Origin: Streptomyces sp. DvalAA-43
GTDB lineage: Bacteria; Actinomycetota; Actinomycetes; Streptomycetales; Streptomycetaceae
Length of the DNA: 64,000 bases
Direction: 5' to 3'
Assembly (NCBI RefSeq): GCF_900091725.1
Contig: NZ_FMBW01000001.1
Coordinates: 84,620 to 148,619 of the forward strand
Below the pieces are notes generated by a model. It was not told where the DNA came from. It ran no database searches and saw nothing but the letters and a program-made list of their open reading frames with translations. Both the position numbers and the translations under genes were made by a program. Below, piece by piece: positions 23,444 to 31,290 of the stretch (position 1 is the first letter of the stretch; the number at the start of each line of letters is the position of its first letter).

Positions 23444-24487
23444 ATGGTCAACAGGCGTACGTTCAACAAGGCACTGGGCCTGGGCACCGGCACGGCCGCC
23501 GCCTCCCTGACGGGCCTGGCGGCCCCCTCGACCGCGTCCGCCGCCCCCGCGCGAAGCAGGACCGGGACACCGGCCGCACACACGCCCGTCGCCTCCCTGG
23601 AGCAGGTCAGGGCCGGCCTGTTGGACGTCGGTTACGCAGAGGCGGGCCCCGCCCACGGCCCCGTGGTCATCTGTCTGCACGGCTGGCCCTACGACATCCA
23701 CAGCTTCGTCGACGTCGCTCCGCTGCTGGCGGCCCAGGGCTACCGCGTGATCGTCCCCCACCTCCGCGGCCACGGCACGACGCGCTTCCGCTCGGCCCGC
23801 ACCTTCCGCAACGCCCAGCAGTCGGCGGTCGCCCTCGACATCATCGCCCTGATGGATGCCCTCAAGATCGAAAGGGCGGTACTCGCCGGATTCGACTGGG
23901 GCGCGCGAACCGCCGACATCATCGCGGCGCTCTGGCCGGAGCGCTGCAAGGCCCTGGTGTCGGTGGGCGGTTACCTCGTCACGAACCTCGCGGCCAACCT
24001 GGAACCGCTGTCGCCCGCGGCCGAGCACGCCTGGTGGTACCAGTACTACTTCACCACGGAGCGGGGCCGACGGGCCATGGAGGACCCGGCCAAGCGGCAC
24101 GACCTGAACAGGCTGGTCTGGGACACCGTCTCCCCGACCTGGGACTTCGACGACGCCACCTTCGAGCGCACGGCCGCCTCCTTCACGAACCCCGACTACG
24201 CCGACATCGTGATCCACAACTACCGCTGGCGGCTGAGCCTCGCCGACGGCGAGCGGCGTTACGACCGTTACGAGCGGCTGCTCGCCGCACGGCCGGTCAT
24301 CGAGGTGCCCACCATCACCCTCGACGCCGAGCGCGACCCCTTCACCGCGCCGGGCGACGGATCGTCGTACCGCGACAGGTTCGCGGGCGCCTACGTCCAC
24401 CGCACCCTGAAGGACATCGGCCACAACCTGCCGCAGGAGGCGCCCACCGCCTTCGCCCGAGCCGTCGTCGACGCCGACCGCCTCTGA
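23444..24487 (+). CDS. Tat-exported alpha/beta hydrolase, epoxide hydrolase-like
   Basis: The protein is 347 aa with a twin-arginine signal (NRRTFNKALGLGTG, then a hydrophobic run and cleavage near ASAAPA, about residues 1-42). HGWP (about residue 83) is the HGxP oxyanion motif of epoxide hydrolases. AGFDWGART (about residue 147) places Asp rather than Ser at the nucleophile elbow, as in epoxide hydrolases and haloalkane dehalogenases. LDAERDPFTAP and KDIGHNLPQEAP supply the acid and the His. The start is ATG 23444 after GGAGGG. It is predicted to be an exported hydrolase; the substrate is unknown. Confidence 0.83.
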   Translation: MVNRRTFNKALGLGTGTAAASLTGLAAPSTASAAPARSRTGTPAAHTPVASLEQVRAGLLDVGYAEAGPAHGPVVICLHGWPYDIHSFVDVAPLLAAQGYRVIVPHLRGHGTTRFRSARTFRNAQQSAVALDIIALMDALKIERAVLAGFDWGARTADIIAALWPERCKALVSVGGYLVTNLAANLEPLSPAAEHAWWYQYYFTTERGRRAMEDPAKRHDLNRLVWDTVSPTWDFDDATFERTAASFTNPDYADIVIHNYRWRLSLADGERRYDRYERLLAARPVIEVPTITLDAERDPFTAPGDGSSYRDRFAGAYVHRTLKDIGHNLPQEAPTAFARAVVDADRL

Positions 24488-24527
24488 CGGAACGCACGAC
24501 GCGTCCCGCCCGACGCCGCACAAGCAA

Positions 24528-24550
24528 CGTCACCGGCTTGACAGGTGATG
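24528..24550. promoter_or_regulatory. operator 2 (CGTCACC-N9-GGTGATG) with overlapping promoter
   Basis: The same inverted-repeat arrangement as at 23288, with TTGACA at 24538-24543 inside it and GACGCT 17 nt downstream as a weak -10. It lies about 80 bp before the small gene at 24628. Confidence 0.5.
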
Positions 24551-24627
24551 CCAAGGGTGTGACGCTCATAGCAGCCCAGCGCTCCGGCGCGATCCGCAAG
24601 CGATGACCGATCGAGCGGAGGTCGACC

Positions 24628-24903
24628 GTGAACACCACGGGCACCAGGAACACCGCAGACGCAGTGGGCGCCGAGCACACGGCGAACAGCGTGAGCACCG
24701 CGAACGCGGCGAGCAGCGAGAACACCACGGACAGCGCCGCGGCGGCCCGGCACGAGCGGTTCGGGAAGCTGCCCGAGCGCGTCCCCTACCGGGACATGGT
24801 CGAGCTGAAGCCCGCCTCGCCGCGGGAGCCCGCAAGGGACACCTACGACCCGGAGGGCTCGTGGATGTCCTACTCCTGCCTGGCCGCCGACCTCGGTCTG
24901 TAG
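24628..24903 (+). CDS. small conserved-looking protein of unknown function
   Basis: The protein is 91 aa from GTG 24628, supported by a consensus GGAGG six bases upstream. The first ~40 residues are Asn/Thr/Ala-rich. The C-terminal half has a firmer pattern (RFGKLPERVPYRDMVE, then DTYDPEGSWMSYSCLAADLGL) with a single Cys. No signal peptide or transmembrane segment is visible. The operator-linked promoter upstream and the ABC-F genes downstream suggest a shared regulon. I do not recognise the family; a modified peptide precursor is conceivable but no maturase gene lies nearby. Confidence 0.6.
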   Translation: MNTTGTRNTADAVGAEHTANSVSTANAASSENTTDSAAAARHERFGKLPERVPYRDMVELKPASPREPARDTYDPEGSWMSYSCLAADLGL

Positions 24904-24997
24904 GATCCCGGGGGCTGTTAGGCTCGCGAGAACACCGATCGCGCAGCGTGCCGATCCGGCGTTCAGCGAGCCGATCCCGCGTTCGAGGAGACCAGAC

Positions 24998-25027
24998 ATG
25001 GTGGGTGACGACGACATCTCGGGGTGA
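24998..25027 (+). CDS. possible 9-aa leader peptide upstream of the first ABC-F gene
   Basis: ATG 24998 follows GAGGAG by 7 nt and encodes MVGDDDISG before a stop at 25025. Its last codons overlap a hairpin (TCGGGGT/ACCCCGA, 25019-25035). Ribosome stalling on such a leader is the known way in which several ABC-F antibiotic resistance genes are induced; here it is a proposal. Confidence 0.4.
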   Translation: MVGDDDISG

Positions 25028-25042
25028 GACCCCGACCTGTCA

Positions 25043-25081
25043 GGCCACCGGCCGATGCCCAGGAGCATCGCCGTCGTGGCC
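25043..25081 (+). promoter_or_regulatory. leader stem-loop before the first ABC-F gene
   Basis: Nested arms GGCCAC/GTGGCC (25043-25048 with 25076-25081) and CGATGC/GCATCG (25053-25058 with 25065-25070) form a long stem. It lies between the short leader reading frame and the ABC-F start at 25154 and could be an attenuator. Confidence 0.4.
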
Positions 25082-25153
25082 GTTCAGTCGTCCCCTTCTT
25101 CCATGTCCCGGGCACCAGTCTCTGCCTGCCCGTATCGCATTCGAGGTCTCCCC

Positions 25154-26788
25154 ATGTCCGACGCCTCCGTCATCTGTTCCCAGCTGTCCTTCGCCTGGCC
25201 CGACGACACCCCGGTCTTCGAGAATCTGTCCTTCGCCCTGGGCGGCGGCCGGACGGGCCTGGTCGCGCCCAACGGCTCCGGCAAGAGCACCCTGCTCAAG
25301 CTGATCGCCGGCGAGCTGCGGCCCGGCACCGGGTCCGTGTCCGTGAGCGGCACCCTCGGCCATCTCCCGCAGGACCTCCCCCTGACCGGTGATCTCACGG
25401 TGGCCGAGGTCCTGGGCATCGACGCGGTGGTCCGGGCCCTGGACGCCGTGGAGTCCGGCGACGTGAGCGAGGAGCACTTCACGGCCATCGGGGACGACTG
25501 GGACATCGAGGAACGCACCCGGGCCCAGCTGGACCGGCTCGGCCTCGTCGACCTCACCCTCGACCGGAGCCTGAGCACGCTCAGCGGCGGCCAGATCGTC
25601 TCGCTCGGCCTGGCGGCCCAGCTGCTGAAGCGGCCCGACGTACTGCTCCTCGACGAACCCACCAACAACCTCGACCTCGACGCCCGGCACAAGCTCTACG
25701 ACGTACTGGAGGACTTCGGCGGCTGCCTCCTGCTGGTCAGCCACGACCGGGCGCTGCTCGACCGCATGGAGCGCATCGCCGAACTCGAACGCGGCGAACT
25801 GCGTTTCCACGGAGGCAACTTCACCGCGTACGAAGAGGCCGTGCAGGCCGAACAAGAGGTCGCCGAGAAGAACATCCGCAACGCCGAGCAGGAGTTGAAG
25901 CGGGAGAAGCGGGAGATGCAGCAGGCCCGCGAACGCGCCGAGCGCCGCGCGAGCAATGCCGCCCGCAACCTCAAGAGCGCGGGCCTGCCGCGCATCTTCG
26001 CCGGGAACATGAAGCGGGGCGCCCAGGAGTCCGCGGGCCGGTCGGGGCAGCTGCACGCCTCCCGCGTCGGCGAGGCCAGGGCCCGGCTGGACGAGGCGGG
26101 GCGCGCCCTGCGCGACGATCAGCGCCTCACCCTGGACCTGCCCGACACCGATGTGCCCGCCGGGCGCACACTCGTTCTCGGCGAACGCCTACAGGTCCGC
26201 CACGGCGGCCGGGCCCTGTTCGCCGAACCCGGCGTCGACCTCACCGTCCGGGGCCCCGAACGCATCGCGCTGACCGGCCCCAACGGTTCCGGCAAGACCA
26301 CACTCCTGCGGCTGCTCAACGGCGGACTCGGCCTGGACGGCGGGCAGATCAAGCGGGCCGACGGCCGGATCGCCTACCTCTCGCAACGGCTGGACCTGCT
26401 GGACACGGACCGTACCGTCGCCGAGAACCTCACCGCGTTCGCGCCGCACCGGCCGGAGGCGGAGCGGATGAACCTGCTCGCCCGCTTCCTCTTCCGGGGC
26501 CCCCGGGCCCATCTCCCCGTCGGGGTGCTGTCCGGCGGCGAGCGGCTGCGCGCCACCCTGGCCTGTGTGCTGTGCGCCGAACCGGCTCCGCAGCTGCTGC
26601 TCCTGGACGAGCCGACGAACAACCTCGACCTGGTCGGCACGGGCCAGCTGGAGAGCGCGCTGGGCTCGTACCGGGGAGCATTCGTGGTGGTCAGCCACGA
26701 CGAGCGTTTTCTCGCCCGGATCGGCGTGGACCGGTGGCTGCGGCTGGCCGACGGCGGGCTGACGGAGACGGGGGCGCCGGAGGTGTGA
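25154..26788 (+). CDS. ABC-F family ATPase
   Basis: The protein is 544 aa from ATG 25154, preceded by GAGGT. Two ATP-binding cassettes sit on one chain without transmembrane segments: Walker A1 PNGSGKST (residues 39-46), LSGGQ and LLLDEPTNNLD; then Walker A2 GPNGSGKTT, LSGGERLR and a second LLLDEPTNNLD. A basic helical linker (about residues 235-300, EQELKREKREMQQARERAERR) joins them, as in ribosome-bound ABC-F proteins. Members protect ribosomes from antibiotics or act in translation. A leader peptide and hairpins upstream, and a second ABC-F gene downstream, favour a resistance role. Confidence 0.88.
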   Translation: MSDASVICSQLSFAWPDDTPVFENLSFALGGGRTGLVAPNGSGKSTLLKLIAGELRPGTGSVSVSGTLGHLPQDLPLTGDLTVAEVLGIDAVVRALDAVESGDVSEEHFTAIGDDWDIEERTRAQLDRLGLVDLTLDRSLSTLSGGQIVSLGLAAQLLKRPDVLLLDEPTNNLDLDARHKLYDVLEDFGGCLLLVSHDRALLDRMERIAELERGELRFHGGNFTAYEEAVQAEQEVAEKNIRNAEQELKREKREMQQARERAERRASNAARNLKSAGLPRIFAGNMKRGAQESAGRSGQLHASRVGEARARLDEAGRALRDDQRLTLDLPDTDVPAGRTLVLGERLQVRHGGRALFAEPGVDLTVRGPERIALTGPNGSGKTTLLRLLNGGLGLDGGQIKRADGRIAYLSQRLDLLDTDRTVAENLTAFAPHRPEAERMNLLARFLFRGPRAHLPVGVLSGGERLRATLACVLCAEPAPQLLLLDEPTNNLDLVGTGQLESALGSYRGAFVVVSHDERFLARIGVDRWLRLADGGLTETGAPEV

Positions 26789-26870
26789 GCCGCCGATGTG
26801 CCGACCGGGCCCGCGCCCGAGGTGGTCACCACCCGGCGGGCCGCACACCGATCACATCAGGTGGACCACC

Positions 26871-28526
26871 ATGTCTCGACCCGCCCTGCTCGCCCACGAC
26901 GTCGTCCGCACCCTGGGGACCGAGCGGATCCTCGACGGCGTCTCCCTCACCGCCTCCCCCGGCCACCGCATCGGGCTGATCGGGGAGAACGGCGTCGGCA
27001 AGTCGACGCTGCTGCGGCTGCTCGCCGGAGTGGACCAACCCGATGCCGGGACCGTCACGCGCCCGGCCGATCTGGGCTTCCTGCACCAGGAGCTGCCGTT
27101 CGACGGCGCGTCGACGATCGCCGACGTGCTGGACGAGGCGCTGCGCGAGGCCCGCGACGACCTGGCCGAGCTCGAACGCCTCACCGAGCGGCTCGCCCAC
27201 TTCCCGCAGGACTCCCCCGGTTACGCCGAGCTGCTCGACACATACGGCCGACGGCTCGAAGAGGCCCAGGAGCGGGAGGTCTGGGACGCGGACCGGCGTG
27301 CCGCGATCGTCCTCGACGGGCTCGGCCTCGGCGCGTTCCGGCACGACCGGGAGCTCGGCTCCCTCTCCGGCGGGCAGCGCGGTCGCCTGGCGCTGGCCGC
27401 CCTGCTGGTCCGGCGCCCCTCGGCCCTGCTGCTGGACGAGCCGACCAACCACCTCGACGACAGCGCCGCCGCCTTCCTGGAGGAGCAGGTGCGCGGCCTG
27501 CCCGGGGCCGTCGTGATGGCCAGCCACGACCGGGCCTTTCTCGACGCCGTGTGCACGGATCTGATCGATCTCGACCCGGCCGTGGACGGTCCGGTCCGCT
27601 ACGGCGGCGACTACAGCGCCTACCTGGCCGAGAAGCGTGCCGAGCGGGAACGCTGGGAACGGCGGTACGCCGAGGAGCAGGAGGAGCTGGCGGCACTGCG
27701 TCGATCGGCCGGTGTGACCGCGCACCGCGTGGCGCCCGACCGGGGGCCGCGGGACAACGAGAAGATGGGGTACGGCCACCGGGGCGGCCGGGTGCAGAGC
27801 CAGATCTCCCGGCGGGTGCGCAACGCCACCCGCAGGCTGGACGGGCTGGAGCGCAGCCGGGTCGGCCGGCCGCCGCAGCCGCTGCGTTTCCACGGCACCG
27901 CGCTCGCCGTCACCGCGCCCGGCGGAGAGCCGGCGAAGGACGCGCTCGTCTCGCTGCGCGAGGTACGGGTGCCGGGCCGGCTGACCGTCGCGCACCTGGA
28001 CGTGCCGGTGACCGAGCGTCTCCTCGTCACCGGAGGCAATGGCGCGGGCAAGTCGACACTGCTGTCCGTGCTCGCCGGGCGGCTCGCGGCCGAGGGCGAC
28101 GTACGGCGGCGGCCGGGGCTGACGGTGGGCCTGCTCGCCCAGGACACCGTGTTCGCCCGGCCCGACCGGACCGGGCGGGAGACCTACGCGCACGCGCTCG
28201 GCGCCGAACGGGCGGAGGCGGTCCCGCTGGGCTCGCTGGGTCTCCTGCACGAGGCGGATCTGGACAAGCCGGTCGGCCGGCTGTCGGTCGGTCAGCGCCG
28301 TCGGCTCGCGCTGGCGCTCCTGGTGGCGCGTCCGCCCGAACTGCTGCTGCTCGACGAGCCCACGAACCACCTCTCCCCACGGCTGTGCGACGAACTGGAG
28401 GCGGCGCTGGGCACCGGGCCCGGCGCGATCGTCCTGGCCAGCCACGACCGCTGGCTGCGCAGACGCTGGCAGGGCCGCGAGATCCGGCTGCACTTGAGCC
28501 GGGGGCACACGGGCGAACCTTGCTGA
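26871..28526 (+). CDS. second ABC-F family ATPase
   Basis: The protein is 551 aa from ATG 26871 with AGGTGG upstream. Cassette 1 has GENGVGKST, LSGGQRGR and LLLDEPTNHLDD; cassette 2 has GGNGAGKST, LSVGQRRR and LLLDEPTNHLS. An Arg/Glu-rich linker with an Arg-rich patch (VQSQISRRVRNATRRLDGLER) lies between. Its motifs differ enough from the upstream gene (NHLD versus NNLD) that it is a different subfamily, not a recent duplicate. It is probably cotranscribed with the upstream gene across 82 bp. A ribosome-protection role is inferred. Confidence 0.87.
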   Translation: MSRPALLAHDVVRTLGTERILDGVSLTASPGHRIGLIGENGVGKSTLLRLLAGVDQPDAGTVTRPADLGFLHQELPFDGASTIADVLDEALREARDDLAELERLTERLAHFPQDSPGYAELLDTYGRRLEEAQEREVWDADRRAAIVLDGLGLGAFRHDRELGSLSGGQRGRLALAALLVRRPSALLLDEPTNHLDDSAAAFLEEQVRGLPGAVVMASHDRAFLDAVCTDLIDLDPAVDGPVRYGGDYSAYLAEKRAERERWERRYAEEQEELAALRRSAGVTAHRVAPDRGPRDNEKMGYGHRGGRVQSQISRRVRNATRRLDGLERSRVGRPPQPLRFHGTALAVTAPGGEPAKDALVSLREVRVPGRLTVAHLDVPVTERLLVTGGNGAGKSTLLSVLAGRLAAEGDVRRRPGLTVGLLAQDTVFARPDRTGRETYAHALGAERAEAVPLGSLGLLHEADLDKPVGRLSVGQRRRLALALLVARPPELLLLDEPTNHLSPRLCDELEAALGTGPGAIVLASHDRWLRRRWQGREIRLHLSRGHTGEPC

Positions 28527-28554
28527 CCCGATAGTCACCTGCCAGAATGGTGAT
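28520..28554 (+). promoter_or_regulatory. leaderless promoter with overlapping operator 3
   Basis: TTGCTG (28520-28525), a 17-nt spacer and CAGAAT (28543-28548) place transcription initiation at about 28555, the GTG start of the regulator gene. GTCACC-N9-GGTGAT (28534-28554) covers the -10 and start site, matching the operators at 23288 and 24528. This predicts autoregulation. Confidence 0.55.
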
Positions 28555-29124
28555 GTGAATCTGGACCATGTCTTCGTATGCGGCAACCCGGCGCTCGACT
28601 TCGCCGCGACGCTCCGGGCACGTCGCTCGGTGCGGTTCGACATGTTCGTGACGCCGGAGCGGCTGCGGGCGTGGTACCTGGAATCCGGCATCGTCGACGC
28701 GGTCTTCCCCGGCGACCAGGCCGACGTCGACCGCGCGAAGGCCGTACGGGAGGCCATCTACCGACTGGTCACGGCCCGTCGGCTCGGTGAGGAGTACGCC
28801 GACGAGGCGCTGGAGGTGCTGAACGGCGCGGCGCGCAGGCCGCCCGCGGCACCCCAGCTCACCAGGTCGGGGCGCTGGACGCGGGCGACGCCGGACGAAG
28901 CCCTGTCCACCGTGGCGCGCCAGGCGGTCGAGCTGCTGAGCGGGCCGGACGTACCCCTGCTCAAGGAGTGCGGCAACCCCGAGTGCACCCGCGTCTACAT
29001 CGACCGCTCCCGGGGCATGCGGCGGCAATGGTGCGGCATGGAGTCCTGCGGCAACAAGATCAAGGCGGCCGCCTACCGCGCACGCAAGAAGAGCGGGCAC
29101 CCCGCGGCCGCCGCCGCTCAGTAG
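28555..29124 (+). CDS. CGNR zinc-finger (ABATE domain) regulator
   Basis: The protein is 189 aa from GTG 28555, probably leaderless since no Shine-Dalgarno is visible and a -10 lies 6 nt upstream. The N-terminal domain begins LDHVFVCGNPALDFAATLRARR, typical of ABATE/CGNR proteins. The C-terminal zinc finger reads KECGNPECTRVYIDRSRGMRRQWC then ESCGNKIKAAAYRARKK, with Cys pairs and the CGNR-like CGNK. Such proteins are presumed transcription factors. A shared operator at its own start and before two upstream genes suggests that it controls the 23.4-28.5 kb series. The gene ends 19 bp from a convergent TetR gene. Confidence 0.85.
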   Translation: MNLDHVFVCGNPALDFAATLRARRSVRFDMFVTPERLRAWYLESGIVDAVFPGDQADVDRAKAVREAIYRLVTARRLGEEYADEALEVLNGAARRPPAAPQLTRSGRWTRATPDEALSTVARQAVELLSGPDVPLLKECGNPECTRVYIDRSRGMRRQWCGMESCGNKIKAAAYRARKKSGHPAAAAAQ

Positions 29125-29143
29125 GAGCGGGGCCGGGGCTCCG

Positions 29144-29773
29144 TCATGCCGCCGGAGACGGCTGCCGGGTCCCCCCGGCCTCGACCATGGTGAGGCGCGC
29201 CGCCACGAGCGTCGGCAGCAGCAGCCGCCAGAACCGAGTGACCGTCGAGGCCGCGAGCCACGTCGGGTCCCGGACCCCGAGCACCTCGAAACCCACGGTC
29301 GCGGCCACCACGGCGGTCGCCGCGTCCTGGACCGCCGTACCCCGGCGCAGTTCGCCCTCGGCCTCGGCCTGCCGCAGCGTCTCCTCGACCCAGCACCGCC
29401 AGCGCTGCCGCAGGTCCGTCCGGGGCGGGCGGGACGTCTCGCCACCCAGCGCGAAGCCGACCCGCAGCACCACGTCGTCGTGCAGCGCGTCGGCGAGCGC
29501 ATGGGTGACGTCGACGAGGAGTTGGACACGGCTCGTCCCGAGCGGCGGGGCGCCGTTCGTCACGGCCAGCAGCCTGGTCAGCGCCGTCTCCTCGACGACG
29601 TCCACCAGGACGGCCTTGGTGGAGAAGTGAAAGTGCAGCGCCCCGTTGCTCACCCCCGCCCGCGAACTGATCGCGGTGAGCGAGGCCGTCGAGAAACCGT
29701 CCCGGTCGAAGATCTCGGCCGCGGACCGGATCAGGGTTTCACGCGTACGCGCCGCACGCTCCTGCTTGACCAT
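29144..29773 (-). CDS. TetR regulator, ArpA/ScbR type (butyrolactone receptor or pseudo-receptor)
   Basis: The protein is 209 aa from ATG 29773, chosen because GGAGC lies about 6 nt upstream; a GTG five codons earlier lacks a ribosome-binding site. The N-terminal helix-turn-helix (MVKQERAARTRETLIRSAAE ... GVSNGALHFHFSTK) is the ArpA/ScbR signature. The ligand domain keeps the Trp-containing segment LRQRWRCWVEETLRQAEAEGEL. It faces the afsA-like gene across 400 bp, and its own promoter contains an ARE-like operator, so autoregulation is expected. Compared with the protein at 32259 it looks more like the pseudo-receptor class (inference). Confidence 0.85.
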   Translation of the reverse strand: MVKQERAARTRETLIRSAAEIFDRDGFSTASLTAISSRAGVSNGALHFHFSTKAVLVDVVEETALTRLLAVTNGAPPLGTSRVQLLVDVTHALADALHDDVVLRVGFALGGETSRPPRTDLRQRWRCWVEETLRQAEAEGELRRGTAVQDAATAVVAATVGFEVLGVRDPTWLAASTVTRFWRLLLPTLVAARLTMVEAGGTRQPSPAA

Positions 29774-29826
29774 CAACTGCTCCGTCACTGCCAGGGGTTG
29801 CCGTGATTATCGAAGGACAGACGGTG

Positions 29827-29856
29827 ACTATAACAAACCGTACGTGCGGTTTCTAA
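29827..29856 (-). promoter_or_regulatory. promoter of the TetR gene with ARE-like operator 1 (29835-29852)
   Basis: Read on the - strand, TTAGAA, an 18-nt spacer and TATAGT form a promoter. The spacer is filled by AAACCGTACGTGCGGTTT (29835-29852), an inverted repeat AAACCG/CGGTTT that matches autoregulatory elements bound by butyrolactone receptors. Bases 29853-30099 hold no gene. Confidence 0.7.
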
Positions 29857-30099
29857 GGCGGTCTCCGACCCCTTCGCCGAACGGCATTGTTTTCCGGTCC
29901 ACCCGCCAGAACGCAGCGAGCACACCGCGAGTCACCCACCCAAGGACAACTTGTGTCACTCTCGGACCATGTCGGACCAGAATCGGACGCCGGCTCGGCA
30001 CCAGAACACGCCGAACCGGGCTCATTTCCAGGAACAGACAGAGCGGAATGAACCCCTCCGCCGTTTTGGGGCGACAAGGATCCAGAGGCACTAGAAATT

Positions 30100-30117
30100 A
30101 AACCGGTTGGTATGTAT
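30100..30117. promoter_or_regulatory. ARE-like operator 2, afsA promoter
   Basis: The reverse strand reads ATACATACCAACCGGTTT. A candidate -35 (TTGGTA, 30107-30112) overlaps it, with GAATAG 17 nt downstream as a weak -10. It lies 60 bp before the afsA-like start. Confidence 0.65.
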
Positions 30118-30177
30118 TTTCGGGCCCAGGAATAGCCCATTCCTGAACACATCTCTCGCGCCAGCCCAGGGGAGCCA

Positions 30178-31200
30178 ATGTCTGCGCGCACGTTTCAGGT
30201 CGAACCACCAGTGTTCGACAGAGAAATGACAAGAGGCACCAGAGCCTCCACGATCAAACCCGGTGGGTTCTACCCCACCACTCTGACCACCACCGTGCCC
30301 AAGGAGCTCGTACACCGCTCCGCCGTCGCGGAGGTCCTGCTCACCGACTGGGAGCGGGTGGACGACACCCATTTCGTCATATCCGCCCAATGGCCACGCG
30401 GCCACAGCTTCTTCGTCCCGGTCGCGGACGGCTACCACGATCCGCTCATGGGCTGCGAGACCATCCGTCAGATCGGCATCCTGCTGGGACACGCGGAGTT
30501 CGGGGTGCCCTTCGGCCACCAGTTCCTCGTCTGGGACCTCGACATCACCGTATGCCCGGAGCACCTGCGGATGGGGTACGAGCCCGCCGCGCTCAGCATC
30601 GATGTCGAATGCACGGAGATCAACCGGCGTGGCAGAAACCTTTCGGGACTGCGCTTCGAGGCCGTCTTCCACCGCGACGGGAACGTCGTCGCGACCGGGG
30701 GCGGCTCCTACTCCTGCATGGCCCCGGCGGTCTACCGCCGGGTGCGCGGCGAGCACCTGCCCGGCGGCAACCGGTACCAGCTGCCGCTGATCAGCCCGGC
30801 GGCCCCGCAGAGCGTCGGGCGCATGTCACCCATGGACGTCGTGCTCTCCCCCACGAACGAACCGAACCGCTGGCAGCTGCGGGTGGACACACGCCACCCC
30901 GTGCTGTTCGAGCACGCGGTCGACCACGTGCCGGGCATGGTACTGATCGAAGCCGCCCGTCAGGCCACGGCAGCGGCCCTCGGCCGGTCCTCCTACCTCC
31001 CGCTCGGCGTCGCCAACGAGTTCAAGCGGTACGTCGAGCTGGACACCCCGTGCGTGATCGAGGCGTCCCTGCTGCCCGGCACGGGCACCGGGGACGAGCA
31101 GAGCGTCCTGGTGACCGCCCATCAGGACGGTGAGCCCGTCTTCGGCGCCACGGTGACGGCCGGGTCGCACGGCATGCCGCCGCTGACGAACGGCGGCTGA
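30178..31200 (+). CDS. afsA: AfsA-like gamma-butyrolactone signal synthase
   Basis: The protein is 340 aa from ATG 30178. It has two hotdog-fold repeats, each with the family's Glu/Arg/Gln motif: DPLMGCETIRQIG (about residue 90) and DHVPGMVLIEAARQ (about residue 250). AfsA-type enzymes condense a beta-ketoacyl chain from fatty acid synthesis with dihydroxyacetone phosphate, the first step to A-factor type signals. An ARE-like site in its promoter and flanking receptor-type regulators on both sides support a complete signal circuit. Which butyrolactone (or related furan or butenolide) is made cannot be read from the sequence. Confidence 0.88.
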   Translation: MSARTFQVEPPVFDREMTRGTRASTIKPGGFYPTTLTTTVPKELVHRSAVAEVLLTDWERVDDTHFVISAQWPRGHSFFVPVADGYHDPLMGCETIRQIGILLGHAEFGVPFGHQFLVWDLDITVCPEHLRMGYEPAALSIDVECTEINRRGRNLSGLRFEAVFHRDGNVVATGGGSYSCMAPAVYRRVRGEHLPGGNRYQLPLISPAAPQSVGRMSPMDVVLSPTNEPNRWQLRVDTRHPVLFEHAVDHVPGMVLIEAARQATAAALGRSSYLPLGVANEFKRYVELDTPCVIEASLLPGTGTGDEQSVLVTAHQDGEPVFGATVTAGSHGMPPLTNGG

Positions 31201-31230
31201 CATGCCGAACACCGGCTTACCCCTGACGGG

Positions 31231-31259
31231 CGGCGGCTGCCCCCACCGGGCAGCCGCCG
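31231..31259. terminator. bidirectional terminator between afsA and the NmrA-like gene
   Basis: A perfect 12-bp stem (CGGCGGCTGCCC/GGGCAGCCGCCG) with a 5-nt loop lies between two convergent stop codons. Confidence 0.75.
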
Positions 31260-31290
31260 CACCCCGGCCCACACCGGTGCCGGAAGGCAC

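Noticed and set aside
26798..28534. 578-codon + strand frame overlapping the second ABC-F gene
   Set aside because: Out of frame with the Walker and signature motifs, and composed mainly of Arg, Ala and Pro.
28027..29529. 500-codon - strand frame opposite the ABC-F and CGNR genes
   Set aside because: Arg/Pro/Gly-rich shadow overlapping genes with clear motifs on the + strand.
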